From assembly GCF_003264365.1 (NCBI RefSeq), contig NZ_PYAK01000016.1, forward strand, positions 56,446 through 120,445: a DNA stretch of 64,000 bases. Direction: 5' to 3'. Shown here piece after piece: positions 8,490 to 18,295 of the stretch; within the stretch, counting starts at the first letter, position 1; each line of letters opens with the position of its first letter. The DNA comes from Micromonospora noduli (GTDB lineage: Bacteria > Actinomycetota > Actinomycetes > Mycobacteriales > Micromonosporaceae). Under the pieces are notes generated by a model. That model made no database searches and had not been told where the DNA came from. It saw nothing but the letters and a program-made list of their open reading frames with translations. The position numbers and the translations under genes were made by a program.

Positions 8490-8530
8490 ACGGTGGTCCG
8501 GCGGGAAAGACCGCTCCGCCGGACCACCGT
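8490..8530 (-). terminator. Strong hairpin terminator of the M28 peptidase gene
   Basis: A perfect 15-bp stem (ACGGTGGTCCGGCGG at 8490-8504 with its complement at 8516-8530) and an 11-nt loop, 7 bp beyond the stop codon of the peptidase gene. Confidence 0.85.
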
Positions 8531-8536
8531 GTCACC

Positions 8537-10957
8537 TCAGATGGGATAGGTGCGAGCGACCGCCAACATCTCCGAGCTGTGTGACCCGACGACGCCGACA
8601 GTCGGCGGCCGGGGCCGGAAGCCGGGCAGCGCGTCCAGCCCGTCACTGGCGTCCATGGCCCGAAGCGCGACCTGCCCGGCGATCGGGCGCACTGTCAACG
8701 TGACCTCGACGCCCTCCGCTGGCGGGGCGTGGAACACCAGCCCGAAGCCCCACTTCCCCGCGCGGGGCTCCACCGGCACCGACCGTCCCGCCACGTCGGC
8801 GCGCAGCACGGTGGCGGTCGACGTGTCGACGTGCAGGGTGGCGAGCCGGGCCGCCCGCTGCGGGGTGAGCCGCAGCCGCAGCGTGCGTTCGCCACCCGCA
8901 GTGGCATCGGCCACCACCTCCAGTTTCGGTGCCGGCAGGTTCGCCGACTGCGCCGGGCCGGCCCGCAGCTCGCCGTCGCCGAGCCCGGGGAAGTCGTCGC
9001 CGACGTCGGTGACCCCGTCGACGTAGCCGTCCGTCCACGGCTGCGGGTCGCTCTCGTGGCTGAGCCAACGGGCCTGGCCGGTGCCGGCGTCCATGGCGTA
9101 CATCAGGTGGGTGGGAGCGGGATGGGCGGCGTCGAAGCGGTCGACACCCAGGCCGACCCCGGCGAGCACCACCGCCGCCACGGCGGCGGCGCCGGCCGGC
9201 AGCACCGCGAGCCGCCGGGCCCGCAGCGCGAGCAGACCACGCTGGCCGCCGGCCTGCGGGTGCAGCAGGTCGACCACCGGCAGGGCGACCAGGCCGAGCA
9301 GCACCGCGACCAGCGCGGCCACCCCGCCCATGGCCATGCCCAGCGCGGGGAAGAGCAGCACCACTGTGGGCAGCAGGATGACCACACCCACGGCCGCGGC
9401 GGCCGTCACGGCCACCACCGGCCACGGTCCGGTCTGCCGGGTACGCAGCGCGACCAGCCCGCCGAGGGCGCCGGCCAGCGCCGGCACTGTGGTGAGGTAC
9501 GCCCCACCCGGCACCGCCACGGCGAGCAGCACCCCGAGCAGGGCCAGCCAGGCCAGTCCGCCGACGGCGAGCGCGGCCGGGCCGATCCGGCGGCGGGTCA
9601 GCGCGTACCAGGTGAACAGGATGGCGGTGGCGAGCGCCAGGACGGCCAGGCGGTACCAGATCGGCCGGTACGGGTCGAGCAGCTCCGCGTACCCCGGTCG
9701 GATCGTGGTGATGGCCAGCCAGAGCAGTTGGGCGGCGACCGGCGCGGCGACGATCGGCACCAGGGCCAGCGCGAAGCCGGCGGCCAGCCGGCCGGTGCTG
9801 GCCCGGCCGCTGCGGCGGGTCAGCCAGCCCAGGGCGGCAACCAGGGCCACCGCGAGCAGGGCCAGCGGCAGTGTGAGCCAGCCCGGGTAGCGGACCAGCC
9901 CGCCGGGGACGGGGAAGTAGGTGGCGTCGTGCCCGGAGCGCAGGTCGGTCAGGTCGGTGCCGCCAAACTCCCGGGCCAGGCCCAACGCGTTGTCCCCGTG
10001 CTGCTGGAGGCTGCCCCGGTCCATTGCGGCCGGGGTGTCAAGCGGCGTGTGGTAGATCGCGCCCCCGTCGATGTACGCCGAGTTCAGCCCGACGAACTTC
10101 TGATCGAGGAAGGCTGTGAAATCGGTGTCGTTGGGCAGCGCGCGGTAGATCTCCACAGCGAACGAGGTGCCGACCGGGTGTGGGGCGGCCCGGCCGAAGA
10201 TGTCCACCAGCTTCGCGTTGTTCCGGGACGTCTCGAACATGATCACCGGCCCGGTGGAGCCCCGCGCCTCCAGGTTGAGCACCACACCGCCGTCGGCGGC
10301 CAGCGGGTGGCTGGCGGCGAACGCGGCAGCGCCGCAGAGGCACGCCTCCTCGGCGTCGGTCAGCACGAAGACGATGTCGTTGCGCGGCCGGGGGCCGGTG
10401 GTCAGCGCGCGGGCCACCTCCAGGATGGTCGACGTGCCGGCCGCATCGTCGTTGCCGCCCGGCCCGGTCTGTACCGAGTCGTAGTGGGAGACCAGGAAGA
10501 CCCGACCCGTCGAGTTGGTGCCGGGCAGCCGGGCCACCACGTTGCGGACCCGGGCCAGTGTCGCCCCGCCCGCCGCCCCGCTGAGCTGACCGGCCTCCGG
10601 TGCCACAGTGTCCTGCACCTCGGTCTCCAGGCCCAGCCCCCGCAGCTGCTGCTCCAGGTGCGCGCGGACCTGTTCGTTGGCCGGGCTGCCGGCGACGTGC
10701 GACCGGGCGGCGATCACCTGGACGTCCTCGTACGCGCGGCCGGCGCTGAACTCGCCAGCTGGCGCGTCGGCCGACGTCGGGGCCGGGGTGCGCAGGTCGA
10801 GCAGACTGCCGGCGCCGACCGCGGCCAGCGCGACCAGCGCCGCCGCGGCGGCCACGAGCCGCCGACGCGGCCGGGTCAGCGCGCGGCTGGCAGGGTGTAC
10901 GCCCGGAATCGGACGGGGCGGCGTGCCCGTCGTGGCCGGGGTGGTGGGTGCGCCCAC
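8537..10957 (-). CDS. Membrane-bound M28-family metallopeptidase
   Basis: An 806-aa membrane protein. A first membrane segment (residues about 33-53, RRRLVAAAAALVALAAVGAG) is followed by an outer M28 aminopeptidase domain. Zinc-site motifs are visible: SHYDS, GNDDAAG with the bridging Asp, TDAEE with the catalytic Glu, and IYHTPLDT with the final His. The second half has about eight to nine hydrophobic segments and a C-terminal soluble domain. The layout resembles ERMP1-like peptidases. The GTG start has GAGGAG upstream and a perfect hairpin follows the gene. The substrate is unknown. Confidence 0.88.
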   Translation of the reverse strand: MGAPTTPATTGTPPRPIPGVHPASRALTRPRRRLVAAAAALVALAAVGAGSLLDLRTPAPTSADAPAGEFSAGRAYEDVQVIAARSHVAGSPANEQVRAHLEQQLRGLGLETEVQDTVAPEAGQLSGAAGGATLARVRNVVARLPGTNSTGRVFLVSHYDSVQTGPGGNDDAAGTSTILEVARALTTGPRPRNDIVFVLTDAEEACLCGAAAFAASHPLAADGGVVLNLEARGSTGPVIMFETSRNNAKLVDIFGRAAPHPVGTSFAVEIYRALPNDTDFTAFLDQKFVGLNSAYIDGGAIYHTPLDTPAAMDRGSLQQHGDNALGLAREFGGTDLTDLRSGHDATYFPVPGGLVRYPGWLTLPLALLAVALVAALGWLTRRSGRASTGRLAAGFALALVPIVAAPVAAQLLWLAITTIRPGYAELLDPYRPIWYRLAVLALATAILFTWYALTRRRIGPAALAVGGLAWLALLGVLLAVAVPGGAYLTTVPALAGALGGLVALRTRQTGPWPVVAVTAAAAVGVVILLPTVVLLFPALGMAMGGVAALVAVLLGLVALPVVDLLHPQAGGQRGLLALRARRLAVLPAGAAAVAAVVLAGVGLGVDRFDAAHPAPTHLMYAMDAGTGQARWLSHESDPQPWTDGYVDGVTDVGDDFPGLGDGELRAGPAQSANLPAPKLEVVADATAGGERTLRLRLTPQRAARLATLHVDTSTATVLRADVAGRSVPVEPRAGKWGFGLVFHAPPAEGVEVTLTVRPIAGQVALRAMDASDGLDALPGFRPRPPTVGVVGSHSSEMLAVARTYPI

Positions 10958-11172
10958 GGGAACTCCTCGGGGGGTGGTGGGGCCTGGGGTGGGATCATCC
11001 TGCCCGTCGGGGGCTGCGGATGGGATGGCCGGTGGGTCCCGCGTCCATCAGCCGCCCGGTTTGTCCACGGCCGAGCAGTGATGCGCCCCATCCCCGGCCG
11101 CGCCGCAGGCGTCGTGTTGTGTGCGACCGTTGTCTAATACAGGATCAGCAGGGCACTCGGAAGGAGCCCGAC

Positions 11173-12447
11173 ATCACCAGCGAACTCCCGCGTCTGGCGG
11201 CGGTGACCCGGCCGCACCGGGGGGCCGGCTTGGCCGGTTCCCCAGTTGTGCCGTACCCGCACGGTGGCCTGGCGCGGCACGCCAACCTGCCGCCGGGTGA
11301 GCGGCTGCGGGTGCTGCTGGTGGAGGACGACGAGGGCGACGCCTTCCTGGTCGGTGAGCTGCTCGCCGAGACGAACTCGATGATCGACCTGCTGGTCGCC
11401 ACCAGCCTCCGCGAGGCGCGGCAACGGATCAGCGACGTCGACTGCGTCCTGCTCGACCTGGGCCTGCCCGACGCGCAGGGGCTGGACGGGCTGCGCCAGG
11501 TGTTGGAGATGTCCAGCGGCGCCGCGGTCTGCGTGCTGACCGGCCGCTCGGACGAGCACCTGGGCGTCGTGGCGGTCGCCGAGGGTGCCCAGGACTACCT
11601 GGTCAAGGGCCAGGTCGACGGGGTGCTGCTGACCCGGGCGCTGCGCTACGCCGTGGAGCGTAAGCGCGCCGACGAGAACGCCCGCCGGTTGCGCGAGGTC
11701 GAGCTGCGCCAGGCCGAGTCGGCCCGACTCGAACGCGGCCTGCTGCCTCAACCGCTGATGACGACCGACCAGGTCGCGGTGCACACCTTCTACCGGCCGG
11801 GCCGGCACGCCGCGTTGATCGGCGGAGACTTCTTCGACGTGGTGCAGACCCACCCGGACCGCCTCGACCTGATCGTCGGCGACGTCTGTGGGCACGGGGT
11901 GGACGAGGCCGCGCTCGGGGTCGAGCTGCGGGTGGCCTGGCGCGCCCTGGTGCTCGCCCGGGTGCCGGACGACGAGGTGCTGCCCGCCCTGGAGCAGGTG
12001 CTGATGAGCGAGCGCCGCCTCCAGGAGATCTTCGCGACGGTGGCCACCATCAGACTGGACCTGGACGCCAACCGGGCCACCGTCCGACTGGCCGGGCACC
12101 CGCCACCGCTGCTGCTCTCCGGCGGCCGGGTCGCCCCGGTGCCCGCGCCCGGCGGCCTGCTGCTGGGCGTACGACCCCGCCGGCCGATCGCCTACGACCT
12201 GGAGTTCGACACCGATGACTGGTCCCTGTTGATGTACACCGACGGCCTGATTGAGGGGCGGGTGGGTGCCGGCAACGAACGGCTCGACGTGCCGGGCCTC
12301 AGTGGCTTGCTGGACGAGCCGGCCAACCGTTCGGTGTCGCTGCCCGAGCTGCCGGCGTGGCTGGTCGGGCGCGCCGAGCGGCTCAACGGTGGCCCGCTCG
12401 CCGACGACGTGGCCATGCTGCTGGTCAGCCGGGGCGGTGGCCGGTGA
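11173..12447 (+). CDS. Response-regulator receiver fused to PP2C/SpoIIE-type phosphatase
   Basis: About 424 aa. An N-terminal receiver domain (LRVLLVEDDEGDAFLVGELL; phospho-acceptor in DCVLLDLGLPDAQG; Lys in DYLVKGQ) is joined by a helical linker to an RsbU/SpoIIE-like Ser/Thr phosphatase (ALIGGDFFDVV, LIVGDVCGHGVDEAALG, LLMYTDGLIE, DDVAMLLV). Such proteins control anti-sigma-antagonist or similar regulators in response to a histidine kinase. The start is uncertain. A very good AAGGAG lies six nt before an in-frame ATC at 11173, used here as a possible non-canonical start. In-frame GTG codons at 11119 and 11203 have poor ribosome-binding sites. Its stop overlaps the kinase start (GTGA). Confidence 0.85.
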   Translation: MTSELPRLAAVTRPHRGAGLAGSPVVPYPHGGLARHANLPPGERLRVLLVEDDEGDAFLVGELLAETNSMIDLLVATSLREARQRISDVDCVLLDLGLPDAQGLDGLRQVLEMSSGAAVCVLTGRSDEHLGVVAVAEGAQDYLVKGQVDGVLLTRALRYAVERKRADENARRLREVELRQAESARLERGLLPQPLMTTDQVAVHTFYRPGRHAALIGGDFFDVVQTHPDRLDLIVGDVCGHGVDEAALGVELRVAWRALVLARVPDDEVLPALEQVLMSERRLQEIFATVATIRLDLDANRATVRLAGHPPPLLLSGGRVAPVPAPGGLLLGVRPRRPIAYDLEFDTDDWSLLMYTDGLIEGRVGAGNERLDVPGLSGLLDEPANRSVSLPELPAWLVGRAERLNGGPLADDVAMLLVSRGGGR

Positions 12448-14177
12448 AGCCGGTGGTCGGCGGCTGGAGTCTCCGCCGCCGGGTGATCACCCTGCTCACC
12501 GTCGTGGGCTTCCTGTTGATCGGGCTGGCCAGCGCGGAAGCGGCGATGGCCGCCCGCAACCGCACCCAGATCGACGCGGTCCTGAACGAGACCGGCCCGT
12601 TGCGGGTGCAGTCCCAGGAACTGCTCAACGCGCTGCTCGACCAGGAGACGGCGATCCGCGGGTACGCGGTCAGCGGCGACCAGGACGACCTGAACCCCTA
12701 CCGGGAAGGGCTCGCCCAGGAGCAGAGCGTCATCGTCTCGATGCGGACGCTGCTCGACGACTATCCAGAGATCAGCCAGGAGCTGCGGACCGTCGAGGAG
12801 CGTGTCACGCAGTGGCGACAGTCGGTCGCGGAGCCGGTGATCGCCACCACCGAGCAGAGCGGCACCACCGCCGGCCAGGCGTTGGTCACCGAAGCGGCCC
12901 GCCAACAGTTCGACGAGGTGCGCTCGGCGGTGAACGACCTCCAGGCGGAGGTCCTGGCCGCCCGGGAGCAGACCGCCACCAACGTGCGTACCAGCAGCAA
13001 CGTGCTGGTCGTCCTGCTGATCGTGGCCGCCCTGGTGGTGGTCGTGGCCGGTGCGGTGCTGCTGCTCTCGCTGGACCGGATGGTGGTCCGGCCACTGACC
13101 GGCCTCGCCACCCAGGTCCGCGAGGTCGCCGAGGGCGACTACCAGCACCGCATCGCCACCGTCGGCCCGCCGGAGTTCATCCAGCTCGGCGAGGACGTGG
13201 ACGCGATGCGGCAGAAGATCGCCGCCGACCTGGCCGAGGTCCGGGCCGCCCGCGAGCGCATCGAGTGGGTCAACAGCCAACTCCAGAAGCAGGCCGAGGA
13301 GCTGACCCGGTCCAACCGCGACCTGGAGCAGTTCGCGTACGTGGCCTCGCACGACCTGCAGGAGCCGCTGCGTAAGGTCGCCAGCTTCTGTCAGCTGCTT
13401 CAGCGCCGTTACGCCGGGCAGCTCGACGAGCGGGCCGACCAGTACATCGCGTTCGCGGTGGACGGCGCGCAACGAATGCAGCGCCTGATCAACGACCTGC
13501 TCGCGTTCTCCCGGATCGGGCGGCTCACCACCGGCTTTGTCGAGGTCGACCTCAACAAGGTGATGGGCGACGTGGCCGGCCAGACCGAGGCCGCCCGGCA
13601 GTACGCGGACGCCGAGTTGACTTGGGACGAGCTGCCGGTGATCTCGGGTGAGGAACCGCTGCTCACCAACCTGCTGGCCAACCTGGTCAGCAACTCGATC
13701 AAGTTCCGCCGCCCGGATGTGCCGTCGAAGGTGCACGTCTCGGCCAGGTTGGTGGGTGCCGAGTGGGAGATCACCTGCCAGGACAACGGCATCGGGATCG
13801 AGCCGGAGTTCGCCGACAAGATCTTCGTGATCTTCCAGCGGCTGCACTCGAAGGACGCGTACCCGGGCACCGGCATCGGGTTGGCGATCGTCAAGAAGAT
13901 CGTCGAGTACCACGGCGGCCGCGTCTGGGTGGACACCGACGTGCCGGAGGGCACCGCGATCCGGTTCACGCTGCCGGCACTTCCCGAGGACGTCGCGGCA
14001 GTTGCCGACGCCGATTCCGAGGGGGAGCCGAACGCCCCGACCGTGGACGACGCGACGCCCTCGACCGAGGCTCCGGCAGCGCTGACGGAGCAGGCCGACG
14101 GGCCGGACCAGCCGGACCGGGCCGACGAGACGCTGGAAAGCGGTAGGACGGGTGACATGAGGGAGACGGTGGGATGA
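12444..14177 (+). CDS. Sensor histidine kinase with CHASE3 and HAMP domains
   Basis: 577 aa. Membrane segment 1 (about 14-33), an outer CHASE3-like helical domain ([20 protein letters not shown]), membrane segment 2 (about 189-211), a HAMP linker, then a phytochrome-like HisKA domain with His303 in [13 protein letters not shown] and an HATPase_c domain ([33 protein letters not shown]). It ends in a disordered acidic tail. The GTG start overlaps the stop of the receiver-phosphatase by 4 nt and its stop overlaps the next receiver start, so the three are translationally coupled. It probably phosphorylates both receivers. Confidence 0.93.
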   Translation: MKPVVGGWSLRRRVITLLTVVGFLLIGLASAEAAMAARNRTQIDAVLNETGPLRVQSQELLNALLDQETAIRGYAVSGDQDDLNPYREGLAQEQSVIVSMRTLLDDYPEISQELRTVEERVTQWRQSVAEPVIATTEQSGTTAGQALVTEAARQQFDEVRSAVNDLQAEVLAAREQTATNVRTSSNVLVVLLIVAALVVVVAGAVLLLSLDRMVVRPLTGLATQVREVAEGDYQHRIATVGPPEFIQLGEDVDAMRQKIAADLAEVRAARERIEWVNSQLQKQAEELTRSNRDLEQFAYVASHDLQEPLRKVASFCQLLQRRYAGQLDERADQYIAFAVDGAQRMQRLINDLLAFSRIGRLTTGFVEVDLNKVMGDVAGQTEAARQYADAELTWDELPVISGEEPLLTNLLANLVSNSIKFRRPDVPSKVHVSARLVGAEWEITCQDNGIGIEPEFADKIFVIFQRLHSKDAYPGTGIGLAIVKKIVEYHGGRVWVDTDVPEGTAIRFTLPALPEDVAAVADADSEGEPNAPTVDDATPSTEAPAALTEQADGPDQPDRADETLESGRTGDMRETVG

Positions 14178-14626
14178 CCGCGCCGGCGGATGGCAAGAGC
14201 CCGATCGAGGTCCTGCTCGTCGAGGACGACCCGGGTGACGTGCTGATGACCCAGGAGGCGTTCGAGGAGCACAAGCTGCGTAACCGGCTGACCGTCGTCT
14301 CCGACGGGGCCGAGGCGCTCGCCTACCTGCGCCGGGAGGGTCAGTACGCCGACGCGGTGGCACCCGACCTGATCCTGTTGGACCTCAACCTGCCCCGGCG
14401 CGACGGCCGGGAGGTGCTGGAAGAGATCAAGAAGGACCAGGAGCTTCGCCGGATCCCGGTGGTCGTGCTCACCACCTCGCAGGCCGACGAGGACATTCTG
14501 CGCAGCTACCAGCTGCACGCCAACGCCTACGTGACCAAGCCGGTGGACTTCGAGCGCTTCATCTCGGTGGTCCGTCAGATCGACGAGTTCTTCGTCAGCG
14601 TGGTCAAGCTGCCGCCGCGTGGCTGA
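14174..14626 (+). CDS. Single-domain response regulator (Rcp1-like)
   Basis: 150 aa, a receiver domain with no output domain. [19 protein letters not shown] gives the acidic pocket, Asp70 in [13 protein letters not shown] is the phospho-acceptor, VVLTTS and the Lys in YVTKP complete the site. These match the Rcp1/phytochrome-associated receivers that act with [13 protein letters not shown] kinases. It overlaps the kinase by ATGA and the next gene by 8 nt. It could act as a phosphate sink or by protein contact. Confidence 0.92.
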   Translation: MTAPADGKSPIEVLLVEDDPGDVLMTQEAFEEHKLRNRLTVVSDGAEALAYLRREGQYADAVAPDLILLDLNLPRRDGREVLEEIKKDQELRRIPVVVLTTSQADEDILRSYQLHANAYVTKPVDFERFISVVRQIDEFFVSVVKLPPRG

Positions 14627-15428
14627 CACCCTGCTGGACGACGTCGGCGGCCTGCTCTGGGAGGCCGCCGACCAGGTCGTGCTGCCACTGTTCCGCAAGC
14701 TCGACGACGACGACGTGTCGGAGAAGGCGCCCGGCGAGGTGGTCACTGTCGCCGACCGCCGGGCCGAGGAGCTGCTCTCGGCGGGGCTGCGCCGGCTGCG
14801 GCCGGGTTCGATGGTGGTCGGCGAGGAGGGTGTCGCCGACGATCCGGGGCTGCTGCGGCACCTACGTGACGGCGGGGACGTCTGGCTGGTCGACCCGGTC
14901 GACGGGACCGCCAACTTCGCCGCCGGTCGCCGGCCGTTCGCCCTGATGGTGTCGCTGCTGACCGACGGGCGGCCGACCGCGGGCTGGATCCTGGACCCGC
15001 TCGCCGGCACTCTCGCCGCCGGCTCGGCGGACGAGGGCACCCTGCTCAACGGTCGGCCGGTGGACGGCACCGGCACGGTGCCGCCGCTCGGCGAGCTGCG
15101 CGGCGCGGCGATGACCAAGTTCCTGCCGCCGGAGACCCGCGACCGGGTCCGCGCCGGCGGTCGGCGGCTCGGTGAGCTGCTGCCCGGCCTGCACTGCGCC
15201 GGTCGGGAGTACCTGGACATCCTCACCGGCGAGCAGCAGTTCGCCCTGTTCTGGCGCACCCTGCCCTGGGACCACGCCCCGGGCACGGTGCTGGTCCGCG
15301 CCGCCGGGGGTGTCGCCCGCCGGTTCGACGGCGTCGACTACCACCCCGCCGACGACGGCCGCGGTCTGCTCGTCGCGGCCAACGAGCAGGTCTGGGCCGA
15401 GGTGCGTGACGCGCTCCTGAGCACCTGA
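14619..15428 (+). CDS. Inositol-monophosphatase-family protein
   Basis: 269 aa. The metal-binding motifs of the IMPase/FBPase/CysQ superfamily are present: [18 protein letters not shown] and, near the C-terminus, [17 protein letters not shown]. The enzyme should remove phosphate from a small molecule such as inositol phosphate, histidinol phosphate or PAP. The GTG start overlaps the receiver gene by 8 nt, placing it in the signalling operon. Whether it is functionally linked to the kinase is unknown. Confidence 0.88.
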   Translation: MADTLLDDVGGLLWEAADQVVLPLFRKLDDDDVSEKAPGEVVTVADRRAEELLSAGLRRLRPGSMVVGEEGVADDPGLLRHLRDGGDVWLVDPVDGTANFAAGRRPFALMVSLLTDGRPTAGWILDPLAGTLAAGSADEGTLLNGRPVDGTGTVPPLGELRGAAMTKFLPPETRDRVRAGGRRLGELLPGLHCAGREYLDILTGEQQFALFWRTLPWDHAPGTVLVRAAGGVARRFDGVDYHPADDGRGLLVAANEQVWAEVRDALLST

Positions 15429-15608
15429 TCCGCGCGCTGCGCGACCACGTTGGGACGCTCCGTCGACATCCAGGCGGCCCGAGGGTCAGCGGGCTGGTCA
15501 CCGGCCCACGATCCGGTATCGTGACCGGCGGTCTCCGCCAGCAGGCCGCCGACCGGCGCCGTAGTGCAGTGTTCATCGGGGGCCGGCGGTCGACGGAAGG
15601 ACGCTTTC

Positions 15609-16625
15609 GTGCCCAGGACCAGGCTCAGCCCGCGGCTCGGTCGCCGCGCTCTGTTCGCCCTGCTCGCCGCCGTCGCGCTGGTGCTCGGCGGTGCCGCCGT
15701 GCCCGCGTACGCGGAGCCTGGCGAGGGCGGCAGCAAGAAGTTGCAGGACGCGCTGGAGCTGACCGCCAAGGGTCACATCGAGGCCAAGGCCAAGCTGGAC
15801 AACTCCAAGCGTCGCCAGACGGCGCTGACCGGCGAGCTGGCGACGCTGGAGGGTCGGCTGGTCGGGCTCAGCAGCCAGGTGGGCGAGGTGGCCGCCCAGT
15901 CGTACCGGGTGGGTCGGCTGAGCGCTGTCTCGATGCTGCTCAACACCGCCACGCCGGAGGCGTTCCTGCAACGCGCGGGCGACCTCGACCTGATGGCCCA
16001 GCGGGACAGCAAGCGGCTGCGTGACCTCACCGAAGCCCGGCAGCAGGCGCAGCAGGCCAAGGTCGCCATCGACGCCGAGGTCCGCGAGCAGCAGAAGCAA
16101 CTCGCCGTGATGGCGAAGAAGAAGAAGGAAGCCGAGGAGGCGCTCGCCGAGGTCAGCTCCGGCGGCAGCAACGGTTTCAGCGGTGGCAGCTCCGCCTCGG
16201 CGAAGCCGGCGCCGCGTAACTCCGACGGGTCGTGGCCACCGGAATCCTGCTCGGTGAAGGACCCGACCACCTCCGGGTGCATCACTCCGCGCACCCTCAA
16301 CGCGCTCAAGCAGACCCAGGCGGCCGGCTACAAGCGGCACGTCTCCTGCAAGCGCAGCGGTGGCAGCGGCGAGCATCCGAAGGGCCGGGCCTGCGACTTC
16401 TCGGCCGCCACGAACGGCTTCGAGGACAAGAACGCGACCGGCGGCGACAAGGCGTACGGGGACAGCCTCGCCGCCTGGCACGTGCGCAACGCTGACCGGC
16501 TGGGCGTGCTCTACGTGATCTGGTACCGGCAGATCTGGCATCCCGGCACCGGTTGGCGCTCGTACAGTGGAAGCGGCTCTCCGGCGGCGTCCCACACGAA
16601 CCATGTTCATCTCTCGATGTACTGA
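15609..16625 (+). CDS. Secreted coiled-coil protein with LAS-type peptidase-like C-terminal domain
   Basis: 338 aa with a signal peptide (RRALFALLAAVALVLGGAAVPAYA), then a coiled coil of about 120 residues (A, K, E, Q rich), a Gly/Ser linker, and a C-terminal domain of the kind found in fungal ARB_07466. In that domain EHPKGRACDFS fits the HxxGxAxD pattern and the final HTNHVHLSMY gives HxH, the zinc ligands of LAS peptidases (VanY, MepA). It may therefore cut peptidoglycan peptides. The coiled coil resembles those that regulate NlpC/P60 cell-wall hydrolases. GTG at 15609 is chosen because GAAGGA lies upstream and the signal peptide then starts correctly. Confidence 0.78.
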   Translation: MPRTRLSPRLGRRALFALLAAVALVLGGAAVPAYAEPGEGGSKKLQDALELTAKGHIEAKAKLDNSKRRQTALTGELATLEGRLVGLSSQVGEVAAQSYRVGRLSAVSMLLNTATPEAFLQRAGDLDLMAQRDSKRLRDLTEARQQAQQAKVAIDAEVREQQKQLAVMAKKKKEAEEALAEVSSGGSNGFSGGSSASAKPAPRNSDGSWPPESCSVKDPTTSGCITPRTLNALKQTQAAGYKRHVSCKRSGGSGEHPKGRACDFSAATNGFEDKNATGGDKAYGDSLAAWHVRNADRLGVLYVIWYRQIWHPGTGWRSYSGSGSPAASHTNHVHLSMY

Positions 16626-16661
16626 CCCGAAGCACCAGCTTCGCTGCGTACCATCGCGACG

Positions 16662-18224
16662 ATGAGCTCCCCACCGTCCGACGTAGCGGCCCTGCCGGCA
16701 CCCCCGGCCCCGCCCGTGCCGGTCACCGGCCGGGCGCTGCCCAATGGCCTGGCCGCCTTCCTGGTCTTCTTCTCCAGTGGTGCCGTGCTGGTGCTGGAGA
16801 CCGTCGCCCTGCGCCTGGTCGGCCCGTACGTCGGGGTGACCCTTCAGGTGACCAGCTCGGTGATCGGCATCGCGCTGGCCGCGATCGCGTACGGGGCGTG
16901 GTCCGGCGGTTGGCTGGCCGACCGGCGCAACCCGCGGGGCCTGCTGGCACCGGCGTTGGTGCTGGCCGGCATCGCCACCGCGATCACCCTGCCCGTCGTC
17001 CGGTACGCCGGTGAGGTGTTGCGCGGTGGTGCGGCCAGCGGCATCCTGCTGCTTGTCGCGTTGGCGGTGTTCGTGCCGGCCGCGCTGCTGGCCGCGGTCA
17101 CCCCGCTGGTCGTGAAACTCCAGCTCGCCGACCTGCGACGCACCGGCCAGGTGGTCGGTCGACTCTCCGGGATCGGCACCCTGGGCGGCATCACCGCAAC
17201 CCTGCTGACCGGGTTCGTGCTGGTCGCCGCGCTGCGCAGCACCGTCATCCTGCTGGCCCTGGCGCTCGCGCTCGGGCTGGTCGGCATCGGCCTCGGCTGG
17301 TACCTGCGCCGGCAGGAGCCCACCGAGCTGCCCGGTCCGGCCCGGGCCCGGGCCGCGCTGGCAGTGCTCGGCCTGGCCGGGGCGGGGCTGACCACCGTGG
17401 CGCCCAACCCGTGCGACATCGAGACGGCGTACCACTGCGCCCGGGTCACCGCGGACCCCGCCCGGCCCAGCGGGCGGACGCTGCTGCTCAACTCCGCCCA
17501 GCACTCGTACGTGGACCTCGCCGACCCGAAACACCTGGAGTACGCGTACACCAAGTGGATCGGCGCGGTCGGCGACGTCGCCGCGCCGGCCGGTCAGCGC
17601 CTGGACGCGCTGCATCTGGGCGGGGGTGGTTTCACAGTTCCGCGCTACCTGACCGCGACCCGACCGGGCACCGACAACCTGGTGTTCGAGATCGACGGCG
17701 GGCTGGTCGAGCTGGGTGAGCAGGAGTTGGGCGTACGGCCGGGGCCGGACCTGCGGGCGGTGGTGGGTGACGCCCGGATGCTGGTTGCCGGCGAGCCGAC
17801 CGACAGTCGTGACCTGGTGGTCGGTGATGCGTTCGGGCACCTGGTGGTGCCCTGGCACCTGGCCACCCGCGAGATGGCGGCCGACGTCCGACGGGTGACC
17901 CGCCCCGGCGGCGTGTACGTGCAGAACGTCATCGACTACCCGCCGCTGCGGTTCATCCGTGCCGAGTTGGCCACGGTGGCCGCCGAGTTCGGGCACGTCG
18001 CGTTGATCGCGCCGCCGGAAGCGCTCGCACAGGAGCAGGGCTCCAACTTCCTCATCGTCGGCTCCGACGCGCCGTTGCCGCTGGAAGCTGTCCGGGCCCG
18101 GCTGGCCGAGGTGGACCCGAAGGTCAGCCTGTTGTCCGGTGCGGCGCTGACGGACTTCGTCGGCGGGGCGATGGTGTTGACCGACGATTACGCCCCGGTG
18201 GACCAACTGCTGGCCACCGCCTGA
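16662..18224 (+). CDS. Membrane protein with spermidine-synthase-like methyltransferase-fold domain
   Basis: 520 aa. The first 240 residues contain about seven hydrophobic helices (FLVFFSSGAVLVLETVALRLV onward); the rest is a spermidine-synthase-like Rossmann domain with LHLGGGGFTVPRYL and NLVFEIDGGLVELG. The usual aspartate motif (D-S-S-D-P) is replaced by DLVVGDAFG, so true aminopropyl transfer is doubtful. Such fused MFS/spermidine-synthase proteins are common in actinomycetes and their reaction is unknown. No other polyamine gene is adjacent. Confidence 0.8.
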   Translation: MSSPPSDVAALPAPPAPPVPVTGRALPNGLAAFLVFFSSGAVLVLETVALRLVGPYVGVTLQVTSSVIGIALAAIAYGAWSGGWLADRRNPRGLLAPALVLAGIATAITLPVVRYAGEVLRGGAASGILLLVALAVFVPAALLAAVTPLVVKLQLADLRRTGQVVGRLSGIGTLGGITATLLTGFVLVAALRSTVILLALALALGLVGIGLGWYLRRQEPTELPGPARARAALAVLGLAGAGLTTVAPNPCDIETAYHCARVTADPARPSGRTLLLNSAQHSYVDLADPKHLEYAYTKWIGAVGDVAAPAGQRLDALHLGGGGFTVPRYLTATRPGTDNLVFEIDGGLVELGEQELGVRPGPDLRAVVGDARMLVAGEPTDSRDLVVGDAFGHLVVPWHLATREMAADVRRVTRPGGVYVQNVIDYPPLRFIRAELATVAAEFGHVALIAPPEALAQEQGSNFLIVGSDAPLPLEAVRARLAEVDPKVSLLSGAALTDFVGGAMVLTDDYAPVDQLLATA

Positions 18225-18295
18225 TCGGGTGACAATCCTGACCGATTCCGATACTCCAGGTGTAGGCGGGCCGTTCCTGGGCAACATCGCTCACC

